DNA of 64,000 nucleotides from Ostrinia nubilalis (lineage: Eukaryota > Arthropoda > Insecta > Lepidoptera > Crambidae): NCBI RefSeq assembly GCF_963855985.1, contig NC_087104.1, forward strand, positions 1,984,001-2,048,000, given 5' to 3'. The notes below the pieces were generated by a model, which worked only from the letters and a program-made list of their open reading frames with translations, was not told the origin of the DNA and searched no databases. The translations under genes were made by a program, and so were the position numbers. Positions 35,290 through 46,440 of the stretch are shown one piece after another. The number at the start of each line of letters is the position of its first letter. The stretch's first letter is position 1.

Positions 35290-36020
35290 ACTTATACCAA
35301 ATGACAGAAAGTAATTGTATAGATCTGTGGTTTATTTGCTGAACATTTTGAAGCGCTGAATGTACGTAATTTTGAAGCTATTTTTTAATTAATTAAAAAT
35401 GATTGTTAGACTTACTGAATTTTTTATTTGAAAGTAATGTATATGTTATTCGAACGAACTACAAAAAATATTTGCGATTATTCGTTACATAGTGAACTTA
35501 TGTCAATATTGCCAAAACCAAACTTGAATCGCATCCCTACGTCAAAGCTGTTAATAACGAAAATAACGATATTAACGAATGGGCCGGATCAAACAAGGCC
35601 CGGTTCCGTTAACCGGGCAAGTTTTAACGAGAGACCAGGGTGTATCCGGTTCTCCGTTGTCTGATGATGCCTTAATGACTTGCTCGAATAATTACAAACT
35701 ACAAAACGGTTTTCTTTTAGACGCTTAACCCTTTGAAAGTATTTACAAAGTTGATTGGTTTGTTTATCGATGCGGGGTGATAAGGATGTGAGTGTATCGA
35801 TGTCTCGATTCAAATTGACAAAATAAATTATTTAATTTCCCCTAAGATATAATAAATAATGAAAAAATGAAACTTGGCATTGAACCACTCTATTATGCTA
35901 TAGTAAAAATGTTTATAAAAGAAGTTGGTCAATAAAGACGGCCCATTTAAAGACGGCAGCAGTTTTTCTTTTTTCGTATGAGAAAATTACACTTTCATGA
36001 GTTTTTTTTTCAAACATTTT
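35290..36020. other. No recognisable feature
   Basis: AT-rich. The 78-codon (+) frame at 35,428 and the 74-codon (-) frame at 35,589 overlap each other, and neither shows a family motif. Confidence 0.35.
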
Positions 36021-36024
36021 ATGA

Positions 36025-36153
36025 GTGGTTAATTCCTTTTTTACTGCACGTTAAAAAAGGAATTAACCACGAAATTCTAAGGAATTAATCTCGATCTATT
36101 GAGCACACCAAGCTTCTTCGAGGCTAATTTAGCTTTAGGCTCAATAGATCGAG
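36025..36153. repeat. Two adjacent hairpins at the 5' edge of a LINE
   Basis: Hairpin 1: GTGGTTAATTCCTTTTTT (36,025-36,042) pairs with AAAAAAGGAATTAACCAC (36,053-36,070). Hairpin 2: CTCGATCTATTGAG (36,090-36,103) pairs with CTCAATAGATCGAG (36,140-36,153). The LINE fragment starts right after the second. Confidence 0.8.
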
Positions 36154-36733
36154 ACGGTATTTCACTCCAGCCCATCGTCTGCAACTTTACAAGGCGCAGG
36201 TTCGGCCTCATATGGAATACTGTTCTCATCTTTGGGCAGGTGCGCCCCAGTACCAGCTTCTCCCTCTGGACCGCATTGAACGGAGAGCAGCTCGAATCGT
36301 TGACTGCCAGGACATTTCGGATCGGCTTGACCCCTTGGCGCTGCGTAGAGATGTATCCTCACTGTGCATCTTCTATCGCATGTATCACGGGGAGTGCTCC
36401 GAAGAATTATCCGGACTTATTCCTGCCGCCACTTTTCGCCACCGATCTACCCGACAGCACTTCCACCCCCATCACTTAGATGGTTGGCAGTCCACAACAG
36501 TACGTTTCTCTAGAAACTTCCTGCCCCGTACAACCAAACTGTGGAATGGACTGTCGTCTGCGGTGTTTCCGGACGGATACGACCTGCAAGCTTTCAAGAG
36601 GAGAGCGTATCTTTACCTTAAAGGCCGGCAACGCACCTGTAACGCCCCTGGGTCTGCGGGTGTCTATGGGCGACGGTAATCATTTACCATCAGGTGATCC
36701 GTCTGCTCGTGTGCCTCCTATCACATAAAAAAA
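36154..36733 (+). pseudogene. LINE ORF2 C-terminus plus 3' end, 5'-truncated
   Basis: The frame from about 36,160 to 36,679 encodes the post-catalytic part of a Jockey/CR1-type reverse transcriptase. Motifs are PHMEYCSHLWAGAPQ, LLPLDRIERRAARIV, LALRRDVSSLCIFYRMYHGEC, RTTKLWNGLSSAVFP and FKRRAYLYLKG, ending in GVYGRR and TAA. The 3' UTR is short (ATCAGGTGATCCGTCTGCTC, then GTGCCTCCTATCAC) and closes with poly(A) at 36,725-36,733. This is a very common lepidopteran LINE tail. No endonuclease or catalytic motif remains, so it cannot move. The frame is still open, so it is a fairly young insertion. Confidence 0.85.
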
Positions 36734-37442
36734 ACGTTACAATTTAACCGACTGACTTTATTGAAGATCTATGAATTTACGAGTACAGAAAATGGCTTAA
36801 TTGAATCCAGTCCAAAGTTAATGAAAGCATACTATATTAATTTTATGCCCTTGAAATTAAGAATTCTAGGAAAACCTTCGCCTACAAGACTGTATAAATA
36901 AAACATCGCTTAGTTCACAATTTAATAAACTCCTAAACTTACCAAGGATAATAAGAGTAAAAACTTGAAAGTTCAACTTTCGCCCTTCACGGCGGGGTTC
37001 GATAAATTCTACAAAACTAGCAAGTGTTCGAGATTCCGTCGGGGAACGTTTATGACTTCATTAAAACTTGGTTTGTTGCCGCTTTGTTCGCTTCCAGCGC
37101 TGACACCGTTTTGTGGATAGTTTTTCTTGGAATTTTTGTCATATTTTTTAAGAAAAACAAAAGATGAGCTTGCATACTTGCTACAAAAAGCCGTAATTTT
37201 AAACACTTGCCGTCTCACCCGTAAATTCTTGTCCACGGATATAAATCGTCATTCGTCATACAACGTTGCTATGCTTGGCTAAGGGTAGACCTTAGCAGTA
37301 ACAGTAATAACCCACCCTAGAAGGTGGAGAAAAGAAACTAAAACATAATAATAAACGCTTTATTTGACAAAAAGACTGCAATAAATTACAAATAAAATAA
37401 AAAATAACATTGTGCCCTGCTGTCAAAAACTAAAGTTTTAAG

Positions 37443-37612
37443 TAGTTCGTTCGTTCATTTCGGCCAAATGACGTCCACTGCTAAACAAAGGCCTTCCCCA
37501 AGGACACAGAATAAGTAATAGTACAGGTATTTCCACTATGACTGGATCTACTCTGCCCGCATCTAGGTACATCCTGCGACCTTCACCATATCTTCGGTCC
37601 ACCTTGGGTTAG
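37443..37612 (-). mobile_element. RTE-type LINE, diverged 3' end
   Basis: The minus strand shows the RTE order: a 'GTCCACCTTGG' complement near 37,598-37,609 and GTCCACTGCTAAACAAAGGC with TTCCCC near 37,471-37,499. The ATG tail is lost. A separate (TTTC)n run lies at about 37,792-37,810. Confidence 0.55.
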
Positions 37613-38254
37613 TAGTTAAAATCACAAAACTGTCGTGAATCTTAATTTTTACAAGGAATAGTCCTACAGAATACCAGCATTCATGTTCTGAATGGAACAT
37701 GATACAAGCTGAGTAGGAGCCATTTTGGTTCAATAAATTATGTATGTAATTTAAATTGTGTAAACGTTTGTTTGAACCAAATAAACCATTTTTCTTTCTT
37801 TCTTTCTTTCTGTCAAAAGCAATCAAATGGTCGCTTAAAAAATAAATATCTTGCTTGAAGCTTTCATAGCCAACATAATCGAACTACAGGAACTTTTCAT
37901 TGACTTCAAAGTAACTAAAAGTTAAACAGTAAATTTAAAACTAATTAGGTTTTCAGGACTAAATTAAAGTGGTTTCGGAAAAGTTGTCCTTTTCTTTAAT
38001 ATATTATGATATTGACTTCCCAATAATTTACTATGGGCGTACAATCAGCGTCAAATAGTTGGTGATACCCAAAGTAGATGCTGAGAGTTTCCCTGCGTGA
38101 TCAAATCACAAATGAGGATTTATATTTATTTATTTATTCATGAATAGAACGGTAGTACCAATTACACTATTCAAACAAGACGTAACAAAGTTCAGAATAA
38201 CATTTAAGTACTTATAAACAATTTAACTTAGGAAAAGTGCATAAATCAGATGCG

Positions 38255-38612
38255 ATTATTTTCACAGTAACCCAGACATTCTGCTAGTAACGTACTCCAC
38301 TCCTCTGCAGGATATCCACAGGAGAACCAAAGTGACTGACATAGCCCGCAGAATCGCTAAAATAAAGACGTGGCAGTGGGTGGGGGGCACATAGGTCGCT
38401 GGGGCAGAAAAGTTCTCGAGTGTCGACCAAGAGCCGGATGACGTAATATGGTCAGGCCTCACACTAGGTGGACTGACGATCTGATGAAGATCGCGGGAGG
38501 TGCTTGTTTGCGGGTGGCGTAGGATCGGTCTTTGTGGAAATCATTGGGGGAGGCCTTTGTTCAGAAGTGGACGTCAATCAGCTGAAACGACTACGACCCA
38601 AAGTAGCCAAGA
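38255..38612 (+). mobile_element. RTE-type LINE, longer but decayed 3' end
   Basis: Matches begin upstream of other copies (equivalents of RRTKVTDIARRI and KTWQWVG) and run through 'GGTGGACTGACGATCTGATG' to 'GGGGGAGGCCTTTGTTCAGA'. Several indels and stops are present. It is a second RTE subfamily, closer to 42,812 than to 20,038. Confidence 0.7.
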
Positions 38613-39029
38613 GTTCGCAACAAGATTTTGTTACAATTTGAATAAGGTTGTGTTGTCAACTTTTTGGTCGTTTTGTGAGTCACAAACTATTTGAGGCTGA
38701 CTGTACATGAAAGGTTAATTAAATATGTATAAAGGAATATTACAAAACAATATAAAAATAGACTGACTTATAAGAACAATATCTTAAGACAAAATATCGT
38801 CGTAATAAAAATTATTTAATTTGTTATTTATAACGTTGACATAAAATATAAATAGTTCCGAGAACAAATTCCATAATGATAGGATCCTTTTTGCCCACGG
38901 CTGTTTTTCCAAGTATTTTTAGATCGGTATTTCCTTGCTGGAAAAATCTAAGTTGAAAATGTCAAGCTTGGACTTGTTGAAGGCATTTAACTACATACCC
39001 TGAGTTGCACCATCTAACCCTTATTTTAA

Positions 39030-39260
39030 AGCAGGGTACTCATCTAGCCGTGTAGCATGTAATGTATCAGATACTGTATCAAGTGAGTACATAGGCACGA
39101 GCCCGCTGCGAGCTGCTTGCGCGTGGTTCGCAGGGAGATAGTAGCAACCCGCCGAGTGGCGGCACAAAGGCGGCTCGCAGTAGGATCCAGGAGCTCGCAG
39201 CCAGATACGCGATGACCATGGACGAGCCGTACTCACTTGAAGGTTGGTTACGTTACAATC
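39030..39260. other. GC-rich block, unidentified
   Basis: A roughly 200-bp block (about 39,090-39,230) rich in CpG and GCTCGCAG motifs stands out from AT-rich DNA. An 83-codon minus-strand frame runs through it without a recognisable motif. 'GAGTTGCACCATCTAACCCT' at its left edge (38,996-39,020) is a scrap of the GGCTGAGTTGCA MITE. It could be a mobile-element core or a captured exon. Confidence 0.35.
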
Positions 39261-39696
39261 AATACGCTTCAATCTATTTTTGTTGAAGTCTTACATTTGA
39301 AATTAGTCTCTAAAAACGAACTATGACTGTATTTAGTTTTCAAAACCCTTTCTATTTAAGCTTCTATGTCACAAAAGGGCACACATAAATTTGAACTCAG
39401 CCCTTTGAAGTAAATACTCTACTCTCAAGACCATTTTGATATTTGCCTCTGACTATCTATGTTTGTCTCTCTCATATTGAATGACGGTGAGAGAGATAGA
39501 GTTATGTCGAAACCAATTTTGAGAATGGACCCCAGTCTAGGTCTGAGTTTTGTTGCGACTGTAAATAACTGTCCTAAGCTAACAGTGCGACTCAGCAACG
39601 CTTTCCGACTGCACATCAAAACATAGTAAGAGTGTTTTTATGAAAAAAAATATTTCAAAATCTACCTGACGTAGACACTAGCCGCAAAGAAAAATC

Positions 39697-39832
39697 ATCG
39701 TTATCATAATATCAGTCGTAAGACGTCTACTGTTGAACATAGGTCTCCCCCAGTGTTTGCCATTATGACCGATTGGTAGCGGCCTGCATCCAGCGCCTTC
39801 CAGCTAGAGGTCGTCGGTCCACCTTTTAGGCG
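39697..39832 (-). mobile_element. RTE-type LINE, 3' end
   Basis: Same order as 925-1,072: 'AGTCGTAAGACGTCTACTGT', 'GAACATAGGTCTCCCCCAGT', 'GGTAGCGGCCTGCATCCAGC' and 'GGTCGTCGGTCCACCTTTTA'. Confidence 0.75.
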
Positions 39833-40409
39833 TTTAAGGAGAAATCGTAGCTCGTAAATTAGACTTGAAATCTCATAATTTAAACGGTATTTTCAATAAG
39901 TAAATAAAGACAAGATTGACAAGGATGACGGAGTTTCCTCCGGCGCTTCTCAGCACAAACCGATTAGTTTGTAAAGTGGTGGTTTGGGACTTGTACACAC
40001 GACAGCACATCAAGCTACCCATTTTTGTTGCTAACTCGCCCCTATTACAACTGCACAAGAACCCACAGTGGTTACGTTGACGTGCCGTCGGCGGTACAAC
40101 TTTCCTAAAGGGACAGTACTAAACAAACCCTAACTTCACAACCTGGTAAACAATTTGAACCAGCTCATATTAATCCAAAAACAAAAAGTTCAACATAAAA
40201 TATCGTCCTTTTTGACACCTTTAAAATTAAAATTTTAACTTAGCAAGTTTTGTGAGGCAGCCGCCCTGTTGTTAGTTGTCCACTTCGCGTAAATACAGAA
40301 AATCATTGTTTATCCTGGGACGTTTACATCTACGAACAAACTACCTGTGAATTTTTTATATATGTTGGGAAAAAAGAGGTAACTTTATATCGTTTGTTTA
40401 AAGTACTAT

Positions 40410-40556
40410 CGACAGATGGGGACCAATGGGGCAGCATGGTTCTGGAGTGGAGAACACAGCGTAGGACGTATACCCACAAGGTGGACCGACGACATCATAA
40501 ATGTAGCAGGAAGGTGCTGGATGTAGACCGCTACCACCCAGTGGAGGTCCTTAGAT
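40410..40556 (+). mobile_element. RTE-type LINE, internal piece
   Basis: 'GGGGCAGCATGGTTCTGGAG' to 'AGCAGGAAGGTGCTGGATGT', then a truncated end running into ATGATG. A SINE-like repeat starts immediately after (40,558). Confidence 0.7.
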
Positions 40557-40557
40557 G

Positions 40558-40750
40558 ATGACTAGCGGCCGCCCGCGACTTCGTACGCGTGGATCCTGTT
40601 TTACCCCCTTTTCCCGAATTTTCTTTGCTATAAACCTCACGGAGCCCGAGACCTTTCCAACGAATGCAAAACCGTGGAAATCGGTTCGTGCGTTCTGGAG
40701 ATATAGCGTCAGGGAGGAAAACCCGACTTATTTTTATATAGTAGATGATG
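40558..40750 (+). repeat. SINE-like retroposon ending in ATG repeats
   Basis: Head 'ACTAGCGGCCGCCCGCGACT' and body with 'GTGCGTTCTGGAGATATAGC', ending in GATGATGATGAT at about 40,744-40,755. It abuts an RTE fragment that ends in the same triplet. Sharing the ATG tail suggests mobilisation by RTE, but simple juxtaposition is possible. Confidence 0.6.
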
Positions 40751-41212
40751 ATGATCGATATTTACATTTTTAGAAAATAATTAGGATTCCTAAAAAATAC
40801 CTGCAGGTGCCCCATATCCATTGTGCAATGTGCAGGCTACAAGTAAGGGGTTAAAGAATTTTGCAAGTAACTTAGTTTCACTTTAGTAAACTAAATAATC
40901 AACCTGCATTTCAACTTAGAATTTAAACAAAGGCAATATTAACTTGGCTATAAACCCATAGAAGTGTGAAATGAAACAACTATTATTACCTAACTAGGCA
41001 TGCAAGCGTTTTGAGCCAGCAATTCGTCTATGCCTATCTTTTGAAAATATCGCCCCGAAACACGCATGCGATTATATTTACTATCACAATGGGTTAAACC
41101 CTAAAATAGCGTGTATTACCGACACGCCAACGGTGTACATAATGAGTTTTAGGCAGTAGGATTATTTTGTAGGCTAATAGCGTATAGAGATTATAATATT
41201 AACGACCGTATT

Positions 41213-41467
41213 CACAAACATTACTATGATATCTCATAATGCGCGTGGACGCACAGGGTCACACACGAACCAACCACAGAGCTCTATTCAACGCTGTGCG
41301 TTCGATTTGCTGCTTCACTTAAGCATCGTCGTATAGACTCAACGGGACTAAGTAGTGAACTCTAAAGACAAGGGCTGCCACAATAGATCAAACCTGGTCG
41401 AGCTGGCGCAAATGAAGGCCCAAAAACCAATAATAATAATAATAAGCATCGTTTGTGAACACGGGTG
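41213..41467. mobile_element. 'ACCCGTATTCACAAAC' MITE split by a retroposon
   Basis: The ends ACCGTATTCACAAACATTAC and CATCGTTTGTGAACACGGGT are inverted. The copy at 43,831-43,976 is the uninterrupted sibling in opposite orientation. The interior continues across the 113-bp insertion at 41,330-41,442 once one copy of the 10-bp duplication is removed. Confidence 0.75.
41330..41442 (+). mobile_element. Short retroposon with (TAA)n tail and 10-bp duplication
   Basis: Flanked by TAAGCATCGT on both sides (41,320-41,329 and 41,443-41,452). It ends in CCAATAATAATAATAA. A variable-length target duplication with a TAA-repeat tail is typical of some non-LTR elements (I/Vingi-like) or SINEs they mobilise. 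The 113-bp body is unrecognised (a 62-codon minus frame is incidental). Confidence 0.75.
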
Positions 41468-41864
41468 TTATAAATATTTTGTGAGTTCTTCATAGTCAGT
41501 ATAGTTTCTGTATACCTACGCAAACTGTCGACGAAAACTGTCATTTTCACCTTGATAAGGCCCGGACTATAGTGATCAGGAAAGACAGCAGTAAACTTTT
41601 CCAGATCCTAGCTGTTTGCATTACAAAAGAGTTAACCAAACGCTCAAAAAGCAAATGTTTATGCACCTTTTTTTGGGTCAAGAAATGCTTTGCGAATACT
41701 CACTGGTCGATGGGGACGGCCAGTGGGTTATGTGGGACTCTCCTTGCCTTCTCACTACCCACTAAAACCCGACGGTGTCCACCTGAGCCCAATGCAACAG
41801 AGCCACGATTTATTATCTTAGCTTGGACTTTCGTCTGCTCAAATATGCGCCTATGCACCTTTTT

Positions 41865-42277
41865 CAACCGACTTCAAAAAAGGAGGAGGTTCTCAATTCG
41901 ACCCGTATGTTTTTTTTTTTTTTTTTCTATGTTTGTTACGCGATAACTCCGCCAATTACGAACCGATTTGAACAAATCTTTTTTCGGCGTATAGGTAATA
42001 CCTCAAGGGTGGTCCCATTTAAATTTAATAATAGAAAAAACAACCCCCAAGGGTGGAAAATTGGGGATGAACTTTTTTATACGCAATATCTCCGCCGATT
42101 ATAAATCAATTTGAACGATTATTTTTTTGTTGAATAGGTACTACAAAAGGGTGGTTTCATGCGAATTTGAAGAAAATATTTCACCCCCAAGGGTGGAAAA
42201 TTGGGGATGAACTTTTTTATACGCAATATTTTTAATTTTTAGTTTTTTTTTGTGTTCACGCATTTGAAGTCGGTTTT
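41865..42277 (+). repeat. 'AACCGACTTCAAA' TIR repeat, copy 1
   Basis: Inverted ends AACCGACTTCAAAAAAGGAG and GCATTTGAAGTCGGTT. Inside there are two diverged direct halves, each with 'GGGTGGAAAATTGGGGATGA', and a T-run at 41,911-41,927. An abundant lepidopteran repeat. The frames through it are by-products. Confidence 0.75.
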
Positions 42278-42811
42278 ATTTTTTTTAAAAGTTAATTGCG
42301 TCAGAAAATACTTTGCGCTGTTGATAGAGACAGCCTGTGGGTTATGTGGCACACTCCCTGCCTGCTCACTAAGCCCACTAAACCACAAACACTAAAAAGG
42401 TAGCTTTTTACAAATCTCCTTATCTTTTTGGCCCTACCAACGCCTCGTGACAAAAATATGGCAAGTGCTGAGAAGAAACGCCGGAACAAACTACGGTGTC
42501 CACCAGAGCCCATGAAACCTAACCGCGAGTTATTAATTGTCCTAGCTTGGACATTCGTTAAATGCCTATGCACCTACTGTACCTTTTCCCATCTTCATAA
42601 ATAGGTCAAAGAGTCTGAACTGATGGTATAGCTTCATTAAAACTTGGCACGCCCAACAAATCGACGAAGTATAACCAATGGTAAGTTACCTTGTACAGGG
42701 ATGATAATACGAGTACGAGTATGTTCGAGAAGATGTAGTTTAGGAAACTTTGGACGTCTTATTAAATGAAAAGCCCCTTCTGGTCAGAGTGTAGACCAAG
42801 TCCTCTATCCT

Positions 42812-42953
42812 CCGTCGTCGATTAAATAGGTCCACCGAGGTGGACCGACGATCTGAAGGTCGCGGGAGGTGCCTGGATGCGGGCGGCGCAGGACCGGTCT
42901 TTGTTTAAACCCTTGGGGGAGGCCTTTGTCCAGCAGTGTCATTCGGCTCGAAA
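42812..42953 (+). mobile_element. RTE-type LINE, 3' end (second subfamily)
   Basis: 'GGTGGACCGACGATCTGAAG', 'GCGGGCGGCGCAGGACCGGT' and 'TTGGGGGAGGCCTTTGTCCA', then 'TTCGGCTCGAAAGAAAG'. Best matched to 38,255-38,612. Confidence 0.7.
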
Positions 42954-43094
42954 GAAAGAACGAATGAAATTAAATAGGATGGTGTTCCTGTAGTGAAAAC
43001 CAAATCCTGATGATGATGGTGATTAATATAATTAAAATCGGCCAAGTGCGTGTCGTACACGTTCCGTAGTTAACCGTCGTAACCACAATATATT

Positions 43095-43280
43095 CAGTGT
43101 GCCTACCATGAGTTTACGTTAGGTGAGCTCGCTAGCGAATACGTCAAAAAATTCTATGAAGATTTTATTTCTTGAAAGTAGCCACTAGGGGCGCTGCACA
43201 ATATGTCATACATTTAAATGTCATTTTTTTACGCAGTCGCTAGCGAGCACACCTAACGTAAACTCATGGTAGGCACACTG
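43095..43280. mobile_element. 'CAGTGTGCCTACCATGAG' MITE, clean copy
   Basis: Near-perfect terminal inverted repeats of more than 40 bp (CAGTGTGCCTACCATGAGTT ... to GCTCGCTAGCG). 186 bp long, the opposite orientation of the nested copy at 35,042-35,225. Central block 'CCACTAGGGGCGCTGCACAA'. No obvious target duplication. Confidence 0.75.
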
Positions 43281-43830
43281 AAGCAAGCAATTACTTCATC
43301 TCAAGTCACTTTAAACGTTTTATTTCAAGGATTTTTGTTAGGTAAGAATTTTTGTAATACATCAGTTGAACGACTATTATTAAACTAACTAATCTATCAT
43401 AACCTTTACAGTTTTTCTTAAAAGGTCATGAAAAGTACTATTATTATTGATTTTACTTAATTAATTTTGAGAAAACCTGTTAGGAACTCTATTAAAACTT
43501 AATAACGTTCAAAATATTGTAGCAAAATTTCAGCCATCGGTTTAACCTTTATTTTAACTTGACAAAGTCACCTGTTTTAGACGATCGGATGTAAACTTCG
43601 ATTTCGTTATTACTTTATAAGCCAGTTTAGTACTTTAGTCCAGTTTGTAACAAGTTGTGTCAAGCAAAGTGAATTTGTTAAGGTTTCGTGAAATTTCAGC
43701 TCTTTGTTGAATATTTAAGTACCAATAACAGTTTTTGCTTAAGGTCGAAATTAGTTCGCTAAAATCACGTTAAAAAGTTTTAAGTTCAAATGTGAGGCTG
43801 CCAATTTTATATTTGTAATCAACTATACTG

Positions 43831-43976
43831 ACACCCGTATTCACAAACGATACTTGCTTAAGTGAAGCTGTAAACCGAAAGCACAGAGCTGAATAGAGCT
43901 CAGTCATTGGTTCGTGTGTGACCCTGTGCGTCCACGCGCACTGTGAGACCTCATAGTAATGTTTGTGAATACGACC
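43831..43976. mobile_element. 'ACCCGTATTCACAAAC' MITE, uninterrupted copy
   Basis: Sibling of 41,213-41,467 without the retroposon. Ends ACACCCGTATTCACAAACGA and ATGTTTGTGAATACGACCC. Shares 'CACAGGGTCACACACGAACC' in inverted orientation. Confidence 0.7.
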
Positions 43977-44148
43977 CAATCCGACCAGACAATGGTTTTG
44001 TATAAATTGTGGAATCATTTAACTTATACAAAACCATCTTAGCCTCCCTTTATAAATCTCTCTGGGTCTGACTAAAATTCAGTTCGATTTTAACCTCACT
44101 AAGGTCTACCTCTCAAGTGATTATGTAGTTTAGAAACTTGATAATTTA

Positions 44149-44205
44149 TCATCATGGTCTCAGCCTGGTACAAGCAAGCACATAGTCCATTGCTGGGCAT
44201 TAACT
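44149..44205 (-). mobile_element. RTE-like tail, third subfamily (scrap)
   Basis: 'ATCATCATGGTCTCAGCCTG' and 'CATAGTCCATTGCTGGGCAT' match the order of an RTE 3' end but differ from the other copies here. Weak. Confidence 0.4.
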
Positions 44206-44254
44206 CATGAAACATGAGCGCCACAGAGCACGATCTCTTACTTTTTCCCGACTG

Positions 44255-44525
44255 AACCAGAAGGAGGGTCATTTTTTTTTCACCAGCTATTATCCTTCAT
44301 GTGGTCATCGGTACAATAAAACCACATCGAGTCATCCTACCCTGCTACGTCAGAAGGAGGGTCATGTTTTTTTCACCAGCTATATCCTTCATGTGGTCAT
44401 CGGTACACTAAAACCGCATCGAGTCATCCTACCCTGCTACGCCAGAAGGTGGGTCATGTTTTTTTCACCACCTATAACCTTCATGTGGTCATCGGTAGGT
44501 ACACTAAGACCGCATCGAGATTTCA
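44255..44525 (+). repeat. Minisatellite, three units of about 95 bp
   Basis: Each unit runs (G/C)CAGAAGG(A/T)GGGTCAT, a T-run, TCACCASCTAT, CCTTCATGTGGTCATCGGTA, AACC(A/G)CATCGAG. The third unit has a GGTA duplication. Two overlapping frames cross it but follow the repeat rather than a gene. High identity suggests recent expansion. Confidence 0.8.
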
Positions 44526-44699
44526 TCCGACGTCAAGGCGTGGCTTTCATTCAAGAACCCGTTCCTACAATTCCTTTCAGCTCAATGTATATTACAATCC
44601 AATTAGAAAAGTTTATTCTCTAAAAGGAACAAAGAAAATCATATTCGCTCTGACAATAGTTACACAATTGAAGTTTTACAAGCGAAAATGAAAAACGTA

Positions 44700-45370
44700 A
44701 ACAATCTTATAAAAGCACACAACGAAATTATCCAGAACGCTCGGTACATAATGTTTTGCGAATGTAATATGAGAGATGGAAACGGAGCAGAATACAGGGA
44801 CTGACTAAGGCCCAGTTTTTTTATTCATAGTTAAAATAACTAATTGTTAAATTTTGCTACTAATGGTTAAATATTAACAAGCACAACGTTAGATTTTTTA
44901 CATTTTAACAGTTTAGTTCAAGACTAATAAATATTTCTACACTACACGTTTCTACAATACACATGTTTAATTGTTAATAAATGATTATGATTTTTACAAA
45001 ATAATTTGTAATTTCTCCGAAAAAACGAAAGACCTCACGAAGTGTTAACGAAGATTGTAATACTCACGACCTAGAAAAATATAAAGGCGTGTTTGGAAAA
45101 ATTACATAGCACTTAATTGGAAAACATGTCGGTTGATAATGAGAAATTTCACAAAAAACTCAGCAGTGTCAGCCCTTAAAATACCCTATTCATTCACTGC
45201 AGATTACAGATTCTATTTCATCGCATATTTTGTTACATTGATTAATAAATTATTCACTGAGTCAAAAACACCATTACTGCGATGTCATTTCAATGTTTAG
45301 GCATTCACAAAGCCACTTCGGCGAAATCGGCACTCTGGTACGCGTTTCAGACTAGTACCAGGAATCACAT
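44700..45370. other. No recognisable feature
   Basis: AT-rich sequence without a repeat family or exon-like frame that I recognise. Confidence 0.35.
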
Positions 45371-45377
45371 GTATGTA

Positions 45378-45849
45378 CAGTCGCGGAATGAAAAGGTTCG
45401 TCACCTTAGTGTCGGTTTTCGCTTGCACTAGCTACTGTAAGAGTCAACCCTGCCAACATAACAGTGCAAAAAACAGTGCTGCTAACATTTAAATAAATAA
45501 TGACGTTTGCTAACGAATAAGGTTTTGCTTGTTTATTTTTCTATCCCATCAGTGCAATGCAATGATGACATTGACCAATTGACAATAGTTTTTTTTATTT
45601 AATAGGAATAATAATGGCAGGTTGAACCAACAAGAAGGTTTTAGTTTATCAATCATAATAATCTTCTTGACAAGATAAATCGTCAAACAACTTTGATCTA
45701 AATAATTTTGAACTTTACTGACGAACAGTTAAAGATTATTTTCTCTAACTCGAGATTATTCTGTAACATAGTTTCAAAAGGTAATATGTGCGCGCGATTC
45801 ATTGAAGGAATCAATTTGAAAACTGACGAACCTTTTCATTCCGTGACTG
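45378..45849 (+). mobile_element. Palindromic TA-flanked MITE, copy 3
   Basis: Same family as 1,103 and 3,701. TA on both sides (45,376-45,377 and 45,850-45,851), 472 bp. It retains the internal segment deleted from copy 1. Confidence 0.85.
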
Positions 45850-46440
45850 TATTTCTTTGCACACGATCCTCTTAAGTTTGGTGTTTAGAAAGCAAGTATA
45901 ATGTCAGCAAGCAATCAGCGTATCCAAAAATACGCTGAACTCAACAGACTGATCTGTGGAATTGCTTTGAAGACATTTTAATGAAACCTCATCCCCTATT
46001 TCATCCCATTTTATTTCCTTTGTGATGCTTCATGGAACAACATTTTAAGCTCGAAAATACATGAAATCAATGTCACCGTAAGATTGTAAAACCGTTAGAT
46101 TACAATTTAACTCGCGAGATTGTAAACAAAAATATAATTGTTACAATTTAACGCATAATTTTTCGGTAGATTAAATCTATCGAAATGAAACCGTGAAATT
46201 GTGAAATGGCATTCGTTGGAACGTACCTCACTTGCTTTTTGACTATAAATTCGTGAAATCTTACCAACGTACTCTTCAATAATTAACTTTTTAAAAAAAT
46301 AAAACCGACTTCAAATGCGTGAACACAAAAAAAAACTAAAAATTAAAAATATTGCGTATAAAAAAGTTCATCCCCAATTTTCCACACTTGGGGGTGAAAT
46401 ATTTTCTTCAAATTCGCATGAAACCACCCTTTTGATAATA

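Noticed and set aside
41823..42104. Frame with a poly-Phe run and its twin at 47,887-48,204
   Set aside because: Both are readings of the AACCGACTTCAAA repeat through its T/A-run, not a gene family.
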